In this document: piece by piece, positions 50,242-58,977 of the stretch
Layout: every line of letters begins with the position of its first letter
Position numbering within the stretch: position 1 is the stretch's first letter
Assembly (NCBI RefSeq): GCF_000721705.1
Contig: NZ_JOJL01000002.1
Location: 186,001-250,000 of the forward strand
Reading direction: 5' to 3'
DNA from: Actinoplanes subtropicus
GTDB lineage: Bacteria > Actinomycetota > Actinomycetes > Mycobacteriales > Micromonosporaceae
DNA length: 64,000 nt
Notes under the pieces: generated by a model
Database searches by the model: none
The model's input: only the letters and a program-made list of their open reading frames with translations
Told to the model about the DNA's origin: nothing
Program-made: the position numbers and the translations under genes

Positions 50242-51240
50242 TCAGTAGCCCCAGCCCCAGCGGAGCTGGGTGACGGCGGAGCTGTTGTTGTTCTTCAGCG
50301 TGCTGCCGCTGTGGTACTCGACCGAGTAGTTGTCGCCGGTCTTGAGGCCGGCCCAGACCACGGTGCCCATGCTGTCGGACCGGGCGGTGTCGGTGACGGC
50401 GGCGAAGTACGACTGGTACTCGCCGTTGTCGTGGTTGGCCAGGTAGTTGATCCCGGTGGTCATCGGGCCGCCGAACTCGGTCACCACGGTGCGGCTCTGG
50501 TAGCCGCCGAACCGGTTGTTCAGGTCGGCGACCCACTGCGACTCGCGGGTGAAGCTGGGGTTCCAGGTGGCGTAGTAGTGCTGGGACAGCAGCGTCCCGC
50601 TGAGCGCCGAGGAGGCGCCGACCGCGGTGACGTTGTCGTCGTAGCCGGTGCCGCCGATGATCACGCGCCCGCGGGGCACGCTGGAGAACTTGGACAGCCA
50701 GCCCGAGGCGACCGAGATCCACTGGCTCGCCGAGTATCCGAAGGGCTCGTTCAGCGGCTGGAAGTAGACCTTTCCGTTACTTCCGTACGCGCCGACCACC
50801 TTCGTCCACATGGAGTTCCAGGCGGTCATGTCGGTGATCGTGCCGACCGTGTTCTTCTCGGTCCAGGCGCAGATGATGACGTTCATGCCGTTGTCGAGCG
50901 AGGCGTCGATGGTCGCCTTGTAGCTGTCCCACCACGACTCGCTGACGCTGGGTGGATTGATCGGCAGCCGTACGGTGTTGGCTCCGAGGTTGTTCTTGAA
51001 CGCCTGGACGTCGGCGTTCGCGATCGAGTAGACCCGCGAGTAGGACATGTCCGCGGCCAGCCCGTCCGGGATGACCCAGCCGGTGTTGTAGTTGTCCCGG
51101 GTGTCCGCCCAGTTGACGCCCTTGATCTGGTTGGTCGCGGCGCTCGCGGCGGACATGTGGCCGACGACGAACAGCGCGCCGGCCGCGATGATCAGCCCGG
51201 CCAGCGGGCGGGCGAGAAGCTTACTGACTCCGATGGTCAT
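50242..51240 (-). CDS. Secreted GH5 glycoside hydrolase
   Basis: The 332-residue enzyme has a signal peptide ending near SAASAA, followed by TNQIKGVNWADTRDNYNTGW. GH5 catalytic glutamates are seen in QPLNEPFGY (acid/base) and VVTEFGGP (nucleophile). Length and motifs fit a beta-mannanase/endoglucanase-type GH5. There is no binding module. The ATG at 51240 has AGAGGCG upstream, and a LacI-type operator lies at 51254-51267. Confidence 0.9.
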   Translation of the reverse strand: MTIGVSKLLARPLAGLIIAAGALFVVGHMSAASAATNQIKGVNWADTRDNYNTGWVIPDGLAADMSYSRVYSIANADVQAFKNNLGANTVRLPINPPSVSESWWDSYKATIDASLDNGMNVIICAWTEKNTVGTITDMTAWNSMWTKVVGAYGSNGKVYFQPLNEPFGYSASQWISVASGWLSKFSSVPRGRVIIGGTGYDDNVTAVGASSALSGTLLSQHYYATWNPSFTRESQWVADLNNRFGGYQSRTVVTEFGGPMTTGINYLANHDNGEYQSYFAAVTDTARSDSMGTVVWAGLKTGDNYSVEYHSGSTLKNNNSSAVTQLRWGWGY

Positions 51241-51253
51241 TGGCGCCTCTGGA

Positions 51254-51267
51254 TGTTTACGCAAACA
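51254..51267. promoter_or_regulatory. LacI-family-like operator before the GH5 gene
   Basis: TGTTTACGCAAACA is a near-palindrome of the LacI/CcpA operator type (12 of 14 symmetric positions). It is located 14 bp before the GH5 start on the minus strand, so a repressor here would block transcription of the secreted hydrolase. It differs in sequence from the operator before the GH92 gene. Confidence 0.6.
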
Positions 51268-51296
51268 CGGTGGTGGGTGGCGATGATGACATCGGT

Positions 51297-51349
51297 GTTA
51301 CGAATGTGTCAATGGCCGTAACGGAACACTTGATTCTTTAGTAACACAT
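51297..51349. promoter_or_regulatory. Candidate TetR operator and promoter
   Basis: GTTACG (51297-51302) and CGTAAC (51317-51322) form an inverted repeat, and CACATGTG at 51345-51352 overlaps the GTG start of the TetR gene. Either could be the autoregulatory site. The AT-rich sequence between them may hold the promoter. No strong -10/-35 pair is certain. Confidence 0.35.
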
Positions 51350-51961
51350 GTGCATTATCTCGATGTGGATCTCACCGTGGTCGAGCCGGCGCAGGACCGC
51401 CGGGTACGCCGATCGCGGGCCGCGCTGATGCGGGCCGCGATAGCTTTGGTCGTCGAGCGGGGCACGGCGGCGGTCACGCTGTCCGACATCGCCGAGGCCG
51501 CCGACGTCAGCCGCCGGCTGGTGTATCAGCACTTCGGCGACCGTGACACGCTGCTGCTGGCGGCGGCGCTCGACCTGGCCAGGCGGGAGTTGCTGCCGCG
51601 ACTGACCGACGGCGCGGGGAATCTCAGCGGACGCGAGCGGACGCTGGCGGTCTCCCGGTTCTTCGCCGAGCACCGGGTCTTCTACCGGGCGCTGCTGACC
51701 GGCTCGTGCGCGTTCGCGGTGGATCGCGGACTGTCCGGCCTGATGCAGCCGGTCAACCGGCAGGGCATGCGGCACCTGTACGGCGACCGGCTCGCCCCGC
51801 CCGTCCTCGACGACCTCGCCGCCTTCCTGGCCGGTGGCGGCTCGGCCCTCTTCACGGCGTGGGTCGTCGATGCCGCCGACCCGCTCGACCCCGAGGCGTT
51901 CACCGATCGACTGCTGCGCACCCTGTCCGTCCTGATGCCCGACCCGGAGGGTCTCCGATGA
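51350..51961 (+). CDS. TetR-family regulator
   Basis: The 203-residue protein has the N-terminal TetR helix-turn-helix (VTLSDIAEAADVSRRLVYQH, then FGDRDTLL) and a helical ligand-binding domain. It starts at a GTG and is coupled to the CocE-type hydrolase by an ATGA overlap. It probably represses that gene and itself; the ligand may be the hydrolase substrate or product. Confidence 0.93.
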   Translation: MHYLDVDLTVVEPAQDRRVRRSRAALMRAAIALVVERGTAAVTLSDIAEAADVSRRLVYQHFGDRDTLLLAAALDLARRELLPRLTDGAGNLSGRERTLAVSRFFAEHRVFYRALLTGSCAFAVDRGLSGLMQPVNRQGMRHLYGDRLAPPVLDDLAAFLAGGGSALFTAWVVDAADPLDPEAFTDRLLRTLSVLMPDPEGLR

Positions 51962-53559
51962 GCCTGATCAGCCGTCTTCTCCAGCGCCGGCTGGAACTGC
52001 CCCCGCCGGCCACCCGCGACGTCGTGGTCGAGCGGGACCTGCGGGTGCCGATGGACGACGGGGTCGACCTGCTGGCCGACCGGTGGGCGCCGAAGACCGG
52101 CGGCGACGGCCTGCCGACCGCGCTGATCCGCACCCCGTACGGCCGGAGCGGCCTGTTCGGCAACCTCCTCGCGCGCCCGCTCGCCGAGCGCGGCTACCAG
52201 GTGCTGATCCAGAGCGTGCGCGGCGGCTTCGGCTCCGGCGGCGTGATGGACCCGCTGCGCCAGGAGCGGGCCGACGGCCTGGCGACCCTCGGCTGGCTGG
52301 TGAAGCAGCCCTGGTGCGGCGACGCGATCGTGCTGTTCGGCCTGAGCTACCTCGGCTACGTGCAGTGGGCCGTGGCCGATCAAATGCCACCCCAGGTCAA
52401 AGCCATGATTCCGTACGTGTCGGAATCGGCCCTGACGCTGGAGTTCCTGCGTGCCGACGGGCTGGCGCTGGAGACCCCGTTCGGCTGGGGCGTGCTGGTC
52501 GGCACCCAGCAGCGCCGGGCGGCCGTGCTCCGCCAGCCCGCGCAGACGCGGAAGACCGCCCGTGCACTGTGGACGCTGCCGCTGGATCGGGCCGATGTGG
52601 CCGCGTTCGGCGAGCGCTCGCAGTACTGCCAGGACGTCATCGCCCACGACGCCGGCTCGCCGGTCTGGGAGGGCATCGACCACTCCGGCCGGGTGGCCGG
52701 CGTGAGCGTGCCGGTCAGCTCGATCGGCGGCTGGTACGACGTGTTCCTGCCCGGCCAGCTCCGCGACTTCCAGGTCCTGCAGCGGGCGGGGCGCCCGGCC
52801 CGGCTGACCGTCGGGCCGTGGACCCACGTGGACTTCTCCGGCGTGCCCTACACCGAGGCCCTCGAGTTCGGGCTCGCCCACGCCCGCGGCGAGCAGCCCC
52901 CGCCGCGCCCGCCGGTCCGGCTGTACGTGCTGGGGGAGGAGGCCTGGCGCGACTTCGAGTCCTGGCCGCCGGCCGGCTACCGCCCGGAACGCTTCCACCT
53001 CCAGCCCGGCGGCGGGCTCGCGGCCTCCCCGCCCGTCGACTCCGAGCCCGACCGGTACCGCTACGACCCGGCCGACCCGACGCCCGCGGCCGGCGGCGCG
53101 CGTCTGGTCAAGGACCGCGGGCGGGTCGACAACACCGCGCTGGAGGCCCGGCCGGACGTGCTCACGTACACCACGGAGGTGCTGGAGTCCGATGTGGAGG
53201 TGATCGGCGAGATCGGCGCCGAGATCTGGTTCCGCTCCAGCCTGCCGTACGCCGACGTGTTCGTCCGCCTCTGCGACGTCGACCCGGCCGGCCGCTCGTG
53301 GAACATCTGCGACGGCCTGACCAGTCTCACCGGCGCCGACGAGACCCGATCCGTGACCGTCCGGCTGTGGCCCACCGCGTACCGGTTCAAGAAGGGTCAC
53401 CGCATCCGCGTCCAGGTCTCCAGCGGCGCCTTCCCGCACTATGCCCGCAACCACGGCACCGGCGAGCCCCGCCCCACCGCCACCACCTTGCTGGCCGCCG
53501 GCCAGACCGTCTTCCACGACCCGGCCCACCCCTCCGCGATCGTCCTCCCGATCCGATGA
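51958..53559 (+). CDS. CocE/NonD-family hydrolase
   Basis: The 533-residue enzyme is of the X-Pro dipeptidyl-peptidase/cocaine-esterase family. It has VPMDDGVDLLADRW and RTPYGRSG at the N-terminus, the nucleophile elbow GLSYLGY with Ser, Asp in GGWYDVFLPGQL, and His in GPWTHVD. The jelly-roll C-domain follows (LTYTTEVLESDVEVIG, then VRLCDVDPAGRSWN). Substrates in the family are esters, amides or proline dipeptides. It is controlled by the coupled TetR gene. Confidence 0.93.
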   Translation: MSLISRLLQRRLELPPPATRDVVVERDLRVPMDDGVDLLADRWAPKTGGDGLPTALIRTPYGRSGLFGNLLARPLAERGYQVLIQSVRGGFGSGGVMDPLRQERADGLATLGWLVKQPWCGDAIVLFGLSYLGYVQWAVADQMPPQVKAMIPYVSESALTLEFLRADGLALETPFGWGVLVGTQQRRAAVLRQPAQTRKTARALWTLPLDRADVAAFGERSQYCQDVIAHDAGSPVWEGIDHSGRVAGVSVPVSSIGGWYDVFLPGQLRDFQVLQRAGRPARLTVGPWTHVDFSGVPYTEALEFGLAHARGEQPPPRPPVRLYVLGEEAWRDFESWPPAGYRPERFHLQPGGGLAASPPVDSEPDRYRYDPADPTPAAGGARLVKDRGRVDNTALEARPDVLTYTTEVLESDVEVIGEIGAEIWFRSSLPYADVFVRLCDVDPAGRSWNICDGLTSLTGADETRSVTVRLWPTAYRFKKGHRIRVQVSSGAFPHYARNHGTGEPRPTATTLLAAGQTVFHDPAHPSAIVLPIR

Positions 53560-53561
53560 TT

Positions 53562-53600
53562 ACCTAGTGTGCCGATGAGTTGACCTAGTGTGTCGGTAGG
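53562..53600. promoter_or_regulatory. 21-bp spaced direct repeat upstream of the second GH5 gene
   Basis: ACCTAGTGTGCCGATGAG (53562-53579) is repeated with four changes at 53583-53600, exactly 21 bp on, so both copies face the same side of the helix. A 10-bp palindrome AGGTGCACCT (53598-53607) overlaps the second copy. The block lies about 110-145 bp before the GH5 start and is a likely tandem regulator site. Confidence 0.5.
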
Positions 53601-53707
53601 TGCACCTGCCAGGAAATATAGTCGGCGCTCATTGCGCCCGCCCGGCGTCCGCGAGAGATATTCATCTTTGCCGGGGTGTTTCCGGCTCGTTGACTCCTGG
53701 GGGCCCG

Positions 53708-55486
53708 ATGGGCGCACGGCGGTCTACCATTCCTGCCTTCCTCACGATCTCACTCGCGGCGGCATTGACCGGCATTGTCGGCCCGGTCGAGCCCGCGACC
53801 GCGGCGGACTCGCCGGCTCCGCTGGTCACCGTCGACGGCACCCGGTTCGTCGACACGCACGGCCGCGAGGTGGTGCTGCGCGGCTTCAACGTCTCGGGCG
53901 AGGCGAAGCTGGCCGAGAACGGCAAGCTGCCCTTCGCCGGCGTCGCCGACGCCCGCAAGTCCGCGCTGGCGATGCAGAGTCTCACCAACGCCAACACGGT
54001 CCGGTTCCTGCTCTCCTGGGACGCCGCGGAACCGTCTGCGGGCACTATGGACACTGCGTACCTGGCCGCCGTCACCGCCCAGGCCGCCGCGTTCGCCGAC
54101 GTCGGCTTCGAGGTGTTGTTCGACTTCCACCAGGACCTGTTCTCCCGCTACCTGTTCAACACCGGAAGCTGGTACCAGGGCGACGGCGCGCCGCAGTGGG
54201 TGGTCAGCGCCGGCGGTTATCCCGCGGAGAGCTGCGGGCTGTGCGTCATGTGGGGGCAGAACATCACCTCCAACGCCGCGGTCAAGGCCGCGACCTACGA
54301 CTTCTGGCACAACCGGGTGGTCAACGAGCGGGACGAGTTCCTGAACCAGGCCAAGCAGGTGCTGGCCTATGTGCGGGCCACCTTCACCGCCACCGAGTTC
54401 GCGCACGTGCTCGGCGTCGACCCGTACAACGAGCCGTACGCCGGGAATTACGACTCCGGGCAGGACAGTCGCAGCTGGGAACAGAACGTGCTGTGGCCGT
54501 TCTTCGTGTCGGTACGGGCCGCGATGGACGACGCGGGCTGGGCCGATCGCCCCGCGTACGTCGAACCGAATCTGTTCTGGAACGGCACGCTGTCCCACGA
54601 GACCGGCGGTTTCCTGGACGCGGGCATCATCGGGCCGCGATTCGTCTTCGCCCCCCACTACTACGACCAGGCCGCCATCTCCGGCGTGGCGATGTGGGGC
54701 AAGGCCTCCGACGGCCAGGAGAGCAGCGCCTTCGGGACGGTCCGGGACCGCTCCACCGCCCTCGGCGCGCCGGCGCTCGTCGCCGAGTTCGGGCACCCGC
54801 TGGGCGGCTACACCTCGGACAAGGCGCCCAGCATCGACAAGGCCATGTACCAGGGCCTGGATTCACGGCTGACCGGCGCGCAGTGGTGGGGCAACGCGGC
54901 CGCCTCCGGCCCGGTGCTCTCCGGCACCCAGTGGCAGTGGGACATCTACAGCGGGCAGCACCACGAGCTGATGAACGGTAACGCCAGCAAGGTGCTCACC
55001 ACCGGCGACGCCTGGAACGGCGAGGACTTCTCGTCGGTCGCCCTGGACTCGGCCGGCACCGCCTACCTGCGGCAGGACGCCCGGCTGCTGGACCGCGTCT
55101 ACCCGGCCGCCGTGGCCGGGACGACGCTGGCCTTCACCTACGAGGACCGCTCCCGGGACGGCACCACCCCGATGGCCTGGATCCCGGTCCCGGCCGGCCT
55201 CCCGAACACGCAGGCGGTCGTCGCCGCCAGCCGGTACGCGATGCTGGTCTGGCGCTCCGGCGGCGACGGCTCCCCGACCGAACTGAAGCTGCCGGCCGGT
55301 TACCGCAACACGATCGTCTCGGACGTCACCTACACCGTGCAGCCACGCAGCCTGCTGCTGTCCGGCGCGGGCCCGGCCGGCACCGTCCACTTCGCCCTGG
55401 TGGCCGACTCGACCGCCCCGGCGGCGAGCACGCTGGCCGCCGCCCGGACCGAGCTGACCACCTGGGCGACCACCGCCTTCCCGTAG
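53708..55486 (+). CDS. Secreted GH5 hydrolase, endoglycosylceramidase type
   Basis: The 592-residue protein has a signal peptide (about residues 1-33) and a GH5 barrel: FVDTHGREVVLRGFNVSGEA, FEVLFDFHQDLFSRYLFNTG, DPYNEPYAG with the acid/base Glu, and LVAEFGHPLGG with the nucleophile Glu. A C-terminal beta-sandwich (about 490-592) follows. Motifs such as HQDLFSRY are typical of endoglycoceramidases, which release glycans from glycolipids. The start ATG at 53708 has a G-run upstream; a longer reading from 53600 lacks a ribosome site. Confidence 0.9.
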   Translation: MGARRSTIPAFLTISLAAALTGIVGPVEPATAADSPAPLVTVDGTRFVDTHGREVVLRGFNVSGEAKLAENGKLPFAGVADARKSALAMQSLTNANTVRFLLSWDAAEPSAGTMDTAYLAAVTAQAAAFADVGFEVLFDFHQDLFSRYLFNTGSWYQGDGAPQWVVSAGGYPAESCGLCVMWGQNITSNAAVKAATYDFWHNRVVNERDEFLNQAKQVLAYVRATFTATEFAHVLGVDPYNEPYAGNYDSGQDSRSWEQNVLWPFFVSVRAAMDDAGWADRPAYVEPNLFWNGTLSHETGGFLDAGIIGPRFVFAPHYYDQAAISGVAMWGKASDGQESSAFGTVRDRSTALGAPALVAEFGHPLGGYTSDKAPSIDKAMYQGLDSRLTGAQWWGNAAASGPVLSGTQWQWDIYSGQHHELMNGNASKVLTTGDAWNGEDFSSVALDSAGTAYLRQDARLLDRVYPAAVAGTTLAFTYEDRSRDGTTPMAWIPVPAGLPNTQAVVAASRYAMLVWRSGGDGSPTELKLPAGYRNTIVSDVTYTVQPRSLLLSGAGPAGTVHFALVADSTAPAASTLAAARTELTTWATTAFP

Positions 55487-55499
55487 GCCGGGGAGCCGG

Positions 55500-56375
55500 T
55501 CAGTTCCGCGGCGGCCCCTCGTCGATCCGGCGCAGCATCGGCTCGGCGCGTTCCAGGCGGTCGTCCCAGGGCATGCGTTCGTCCCACCACGTCACCCCGA
55601 GGTCGGCGAGCGGCGCGACGACATCGCGCCCCGCCGGCCCGGCCGGGCTCGCGCCGCCGAGCACGATGTCGAACGGCTCCGCCGTGCGGCCGTTCTCGGC
55701 GCGCCGCTCGCGCAGGAACCGCACCAGCTCCCGCACCGTGGCCGGCTCGGGCGGCCGCGCCGCCAGCATCCCGTCGAGGGCCGGGATCGCGCCGTCCCAC
55801 CGGGCGGCCCGCCGCATCGGCGCCTTGTTGGGCCACATGCCGCCGACCCAGATCGGCACCCGCGGGCGCTGCACCGGCGTCGGCCGGAACACCACGTCGT
55901 CGATCGTGACGTGCTCGCCCCGATAGGACACCGGCTCGCCGGACCACAGCCGGTCGAGCGCGTGCAGCCCCTCGTCGAGCCGCTGGGCGAGCACCCGGCG
56001 GTCGGTCGTGTCACCGAGAGCGCCGTACTCCTCCCGCACCGGCTCGCCCAGCCCGACCCCGAGGATCATCCGCCCGCCGGTCAGCCGGTCGAGCGTGGTC
56101 ACCTCCCGGGCCAGCTTGGCCGGTCGCCGCCGGGCCACCGGGGTGATCGCCGTGCCGAGCCGGATGCGCCGGGTGGCCAGCGCCGCCGCGGTCAGCAGGA
56201 TCCACGGATCGGCGATCTCCCAGCGCGCCTCCTTCTCGCCGACCACGTGGTCCCACACCAGCAGCGCGTCCCACCCCGCCGCCTCGGCCCGCCGCGCCAC
56301 CTCGGCGAACACCTCCGGCGCCGCGAACTCCCCGAAATTCGGAACATCCACCGAATACCGCATGGCGTCCATCAT
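55500..56375 (-). CDS. LLM-class (F420-dependent-type) oxidoreductase
   Basis: The 291-residue protein has a luciferase-like barrel with WDALLVWDHVVGEKEARWEI, RIRLGTAITPVARRRPAKLA, REVTTLDRLTGGRMILGVGL and VPIWVGGMWPNKAPMRRAAR. F420 or FMN is expected as cofactor; actinomycete members most often use F420. I chose the first of two adjacent ATGs (56375), with GGGG 9 bases before. It is a single gene flanked by repeats on the upstream side. Confidence 0.9.
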   Translation of the reverse strand: MMDAMRYSVDVPNFGEFAAPEVFAEVARRAEAAGWDALLVWDHVVGEKEARWEIADPWILLTAAALATRRIRLGTAITPVARRRPAKLAREVTTLDRLTGGRMILGVGLGEPVREEYGALGDTTDRRVLAQRLDEGLHALDRLWSGEPVSYRGEHVTIDDVVFRPTPVQRPRVPIWVGGMWPNKAPMRRAARWDGAIPALDGMLAARPPEPATVRELVRFLRERRAENGRTAEPFDIVLGGASPAGPAGRDVVAPLADLGVTWWDERMPWDDRLERAEPMLRRIDEGPPRN

Positions 56376-56436
56376 GCCGAGCACCCCCGACAAAAACGGA
56401 TCGACGACCGTACCCGCCGGCCGTGGCCGCCGGCTC

Positions 56437-56538
56437 GGCGGGCGCGCCGTGGGTCGGTGCGGGCGGGTTCGGCGGGCGCGCCGTGGGTCGGTGCGGGCGG
56501 GTTCGGCGGGCGCGCCGCGGGTCAGCGCGGGCCGGCGA
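56437..56538. repeat. Three tandem 34-bp repeats
   Basis: Two perfect copies (56437-56470, 56471-56504) and one diverged copy (56505-56538) of a 34-bp GC-rich unit, each containing a GGCGCGCC octamer. The last copy overlaps the 3' end of the PH-like membrane gene; the others lie between that gene and the LLM gene start. Confidence 0.9.
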
Positions 56539-57400
56539 GGTCGGGCAGCGCGGAGCCGGAAATCGTCCAGTGCGCAGGGATGACGCCGCGGGCGGCCGTG
56601 CGGAAGGCGTCCGCGGCGTCCTGCTCGTCGAACAGGAAGGTGGCGTAGCGGCCGTACTCGTGGTCGCCGGTCGGGCCCGGGCCGCACTCGCGGGCGAGCT
56701 CCGGCAGCACGGTGCCGACCAGGCGCACGGCGTCGTCGTCGACGAGCTGGCCGTGCGTGATGGTGACCGGGCGCCACCGTTTGAGGTCGGCCACCTGAGC
56801 CAGGCGAAGCTCGTCGGGGGTGTACAGCGGCGTCCGGAACTTCAGGGCGTACGGCTCCGGCTTCGGGAACCCGTGCTCGGCGAGCAGGGCGTAGACGCGC
56901 TGCTCGCAGAGCACGGAGGGCCGGTCCGGGCCGACGTGCAACTCGGACTCCAGGGCGCTGAGGGCCATCACGACCGGGCCCTTCGCGTACCGCTCCAGCT
57001 CGCGGTCGGTCAGGAACCGGCCGAGCGGCGGCGCGTCGTCCTCGAGCACGAGGCGTAGCCGGTACGGCGCCCGACCCCGGTAATTGCCGGTGTCGACGCC
57101 GTGCGTGTAGACCAGGCCGGCGATCTGGGACCACTCGAAGCGACGGCGCCCCCGCCACGGCCGGGCGATGGTGATCGCGGTGTCGTCGAACCGTACGAAG
57201 ACGAAGACCATCTGCACGGCGTGGAACGCAACGGCGGCGGCCAGGAAGGCGACGGTGCTCAGGAAGCCGTCGCTCATGCCGAGGGACAGCCCGATCACGA
57301 AGATCAGTATGAAGAACAGGACATCGAAGAACATCGGAAGCGTGTGCTCGGGTCCCAGCGGGTAGAGCCACACGGTTGTCGATCGCTTCACGGCCGCCAC
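56522..57400 (-). CDS. Hypothetical membrane protein with PH-like domain
   Basis: The 292-residue protein has two N-terminal membrane helices (DVLFFILIFVIGLSL and FLSTVAFLAAAVAFHAVQMV), then a soluble region of strands that resembles bacterial PH-type domains (VRFDDTAITIARPWRGRRR). The C-terminal part is unassigned. The first GTG (57400) is used; a GTG three codons on is also possible. No family is clear. Confidence 0.72.
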   Translation of the reverse strand: MAAVKRSTTVWLYPLGPEHTLPMFFDVLFFILIFVIGLSLGMSDGFLSTVAFLAAAVAFHAVQMVFVFVRFDDTAITIARPWRGRRRFEWSQIAGLVYTHGVDTGNYRGRAPYRLRLVLEDDAPPLGRFLTDRELERYAKGPVVMALSALESELHVGPDRPSVLCEQRVYALLAEHGFPKPEPYALKFRTPLYTPDELRLAQVADLKRWRPVTITHGQLVDDDAVRLVGTVLPELARECGPGPTGDHEYGRYATFLFDEQDAADAFRTAARGVIPAHWTISGSALPDLAGPR

Positions 57401-57431
57401 GATACGGCGCCACGTCGAGCCGCCCGGCGGA

Positions 57432-57788
57432 TCAGGGGGTCAGGCCGGCGTCCTGGGCGAGGATGGCGGCCTGGACGCGGTTGGTGCAGCCCAGTTTGGT
57501 GAGGATGTGGCGCACATGGGTCTTCACGGTGCCCTCGCCGAGGTGGAGCTTCTTGCCGGCCTCTGCGTCGGACAGGCCGAAGACGAAGCCCTCGCGCAGG
57601 CGAGCGGCCGCCTCACAGTCGAGGGCATCGCGGGCCGCCCGCGGGTTCGGCAGGTCGCGGCTGCTGTGCCGCGGCTTGGCGGCGCCCTGCCACGAGCGGC
57701 GCAGCAGGCGAGCGCCGTCGGTCGCCAGGTGCACGTACCTGGGCGCGGCCGGGTCGGGGTGGGTGAGCAGCAACTCGTCGGGTGCCAC
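57432..57788 (-). CDS. Short LuxR-type helix-turn-helix protein
   Basis: The 118-residue protein is little more than a DNA-binding domain: LSDAEAGKKLHLGEGTVKTH and ILTKLGCTNRVQAAILA form the LuxR helix-turn-helix. It has a short unassigned N-terminal part with no receiver domain. It starts at GTG 57788 and is divergent from the pectate lyase gene by 111 bp. It may regulate that gene. Confidence 0.78.
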   Translation of the reverse strand: MAPDELLLTHPDPAAPRYVHLATDGARLLRRSWQGAAKPRHSSRDLPNPRAARDALDCEAAARLREGFVFGLSDAEAGKKLHLGEGTVKTHVRHILTKLGCTNRVQAAILAQDAGLTP

Positions 57789-57899
57789 GGACGGACTGTA
57801 GCGAACCGCCGACCGGCGGAAATTCTGGATCGGCCGGGCAACCTTTCGGGCGCGGGCGACCACTTGTGGGCGTTGACGTCGATCGAGAGGACGGTACGG

Positions 57900-58724
57900 A
57901 TGAAGCACGCAAGGGTGGGAAGCCGGAAGCGCCCGGCGCTGATCGGTGGTTTCGCGGTGGTGGTGGCCGCGGCGGCCGGGCTCACCGCGAACGCCTTCGC
58001 CGGCACGACCGCCACCTCGACGGCGGCCTCGGGCAAGACGTCGGCGGCGGTGGCCTGGCCGGCCGCGACCTCGAAGACGACGCTGCACGCCACCCGTAAG
58101 ATCAGCGGTAGCGTCGACCTGAAGAACGCCGAGTTCATCGCCGGCTCCGAGCTGGGTGACGGCGACCAGAGCGAGAACCAGAAGCCGCTGTTCGAGCTCG
58201 CCGACGGTGCCACGCTCGCCAACGTCATCATCGGCGCCCCGGGGGCCGACGGCGTGCACTGCCTGGGGACCTGCACGCTGAAGAACGTCTGGTGGCTCGA
58301 CGTGGGCGAGGACGCCGCCACCCAGAAGGGCAAGATCGCCAACGAGGTGATGACCATCGACGGCGGTGGCGCCAAGCACGCCGGCGACAAGGTGTTCCAG
58401 CACAACGGGCCCGGCACGTTCGTCATCAAGAACTTCCAGGCCGAGGACATCGGCAAGCTCTACCGCTCGTGCGGCAACTGCAAGACGCAGTTCGCGCGCA
58501 AGGTGCAGATCTCGAACGTGGTCGTCACCGCCCCGATGAAGGACCTCGTGGGCATCAACCCGAACCTGGGCGACACCGCGACGATCAACTCCGTGACCGT
58601 GAACGGCAGCAGCAAGAAGACCGTGATCTGCGCCGAGTTCAAGGGCGTCACGCACGGCGAGCCGAAGCTGGTCAGCACCACGCCGAACGCGGCCTGCGTG
58701 GCCACCGACATCACCCTGAAATGA
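57900..58724 (+). CDS. Secreted PL3 pectate lyase
   Basis: The 274-residue enzyme has a signal peptide (residues 1-34) and a PL3-type parallel beta-helix with FELADGATLANVIIGAPGAD, CTLKNVWWLDVGEDAA and FQAEDIGKLYRSCGNCKTQF. Paired cysteines (HCLGTC, SCGNC) suit a secreted fold. PL3 enzymes cleave polygalacturonate by calcium-dependent elimination. The start ATG at 57900 is preceded by GAGAGGACGG. Confidence 0.92.
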   Translation: MKHARVGSRKRPALIGGFAVVVAAAAGLTANAFAGTTATSTAASGKTSAAVAWPAATSKTTLHATRKISGSVDLKNAEFIAGSELGDGDQSENQKPLFELADGATLANVIIGAPGADGVHCLGTCTLKNVWWLDVGEDAATQKGKIANEVMTIDGGGAKHAGDKVFQHNGPGTFVIKNFQAEDIGKLYRSCGNCKTQFARKVQISNVVVTAPMKDLVGINPNLGDTATINSVTVNGSSKKTVICAEFKGVTHGEPKLVSTTPNAACVATDITLK

Positions 58725-58799
58725 CCCGCATCAGCAGGGTGCGGAACCGGCCGGGCCTGTGCGACCGTGGAGATCCCTGTCACCGATGAGGAGTGTCCG

Positions 58800-58913
58800 A
58801 TGAGCCGACGCGTACGCACCCTGCTGCTCGCAGGCCTCACCGCCGCCGCGACCGTCACCGCCATGTGGCTGGCGACGGCCGCTCAGGCCGGCATCCAGGG
58901 TTCCGGCCACTGA
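58800..58913 (+). CDS. 37-residue secreted peptide
   Basis: The gene has an excellent ribosome site (GAGGAG, 9 bases before the ATG) and encodes MSRRVRTLLLAGLTAAA followed by a hydrophobic stretch and a signal-peptidase site in ATAAQA. Cleavage there would release GIQGSGH. It lies 75 bp after the pectate lyase gene and 23 bp before a strong terminator, so it is probably co-transcribed with the lyase. It is too short to be an enzyme. It may be a secreted signal peptide or the trimmed end of a longer secreted protein. Confidence 0.75.
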   Translation: MSRRVRTLLLAGLTAAATVTAMWLATAAQAGIQGSGH

Positions 58914-58936
58914 TCAAGCCCGGCCGCCGATCAGGC

Positions 58937-58972
58937 GTGGCCCGCCGGGGGCCGACAACCCCGGCGGGCCAC
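58937..58972. terminator. Bidirectional terminator hairpin
   Basis: GTGGCCCGCCGGGG (58937-58950) pairs perfectly with CCCCGGCGGGCCAC (58959-58972) around an 8-base loop, followed by TTTGTT on the plus strand. It lies between the secreted peptide gene and the convergent isomerase gene whose stop is at 58978, so it can end both transcripts. Confidence 0.9.
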
Positions 58973-58977
58973 TTTGT

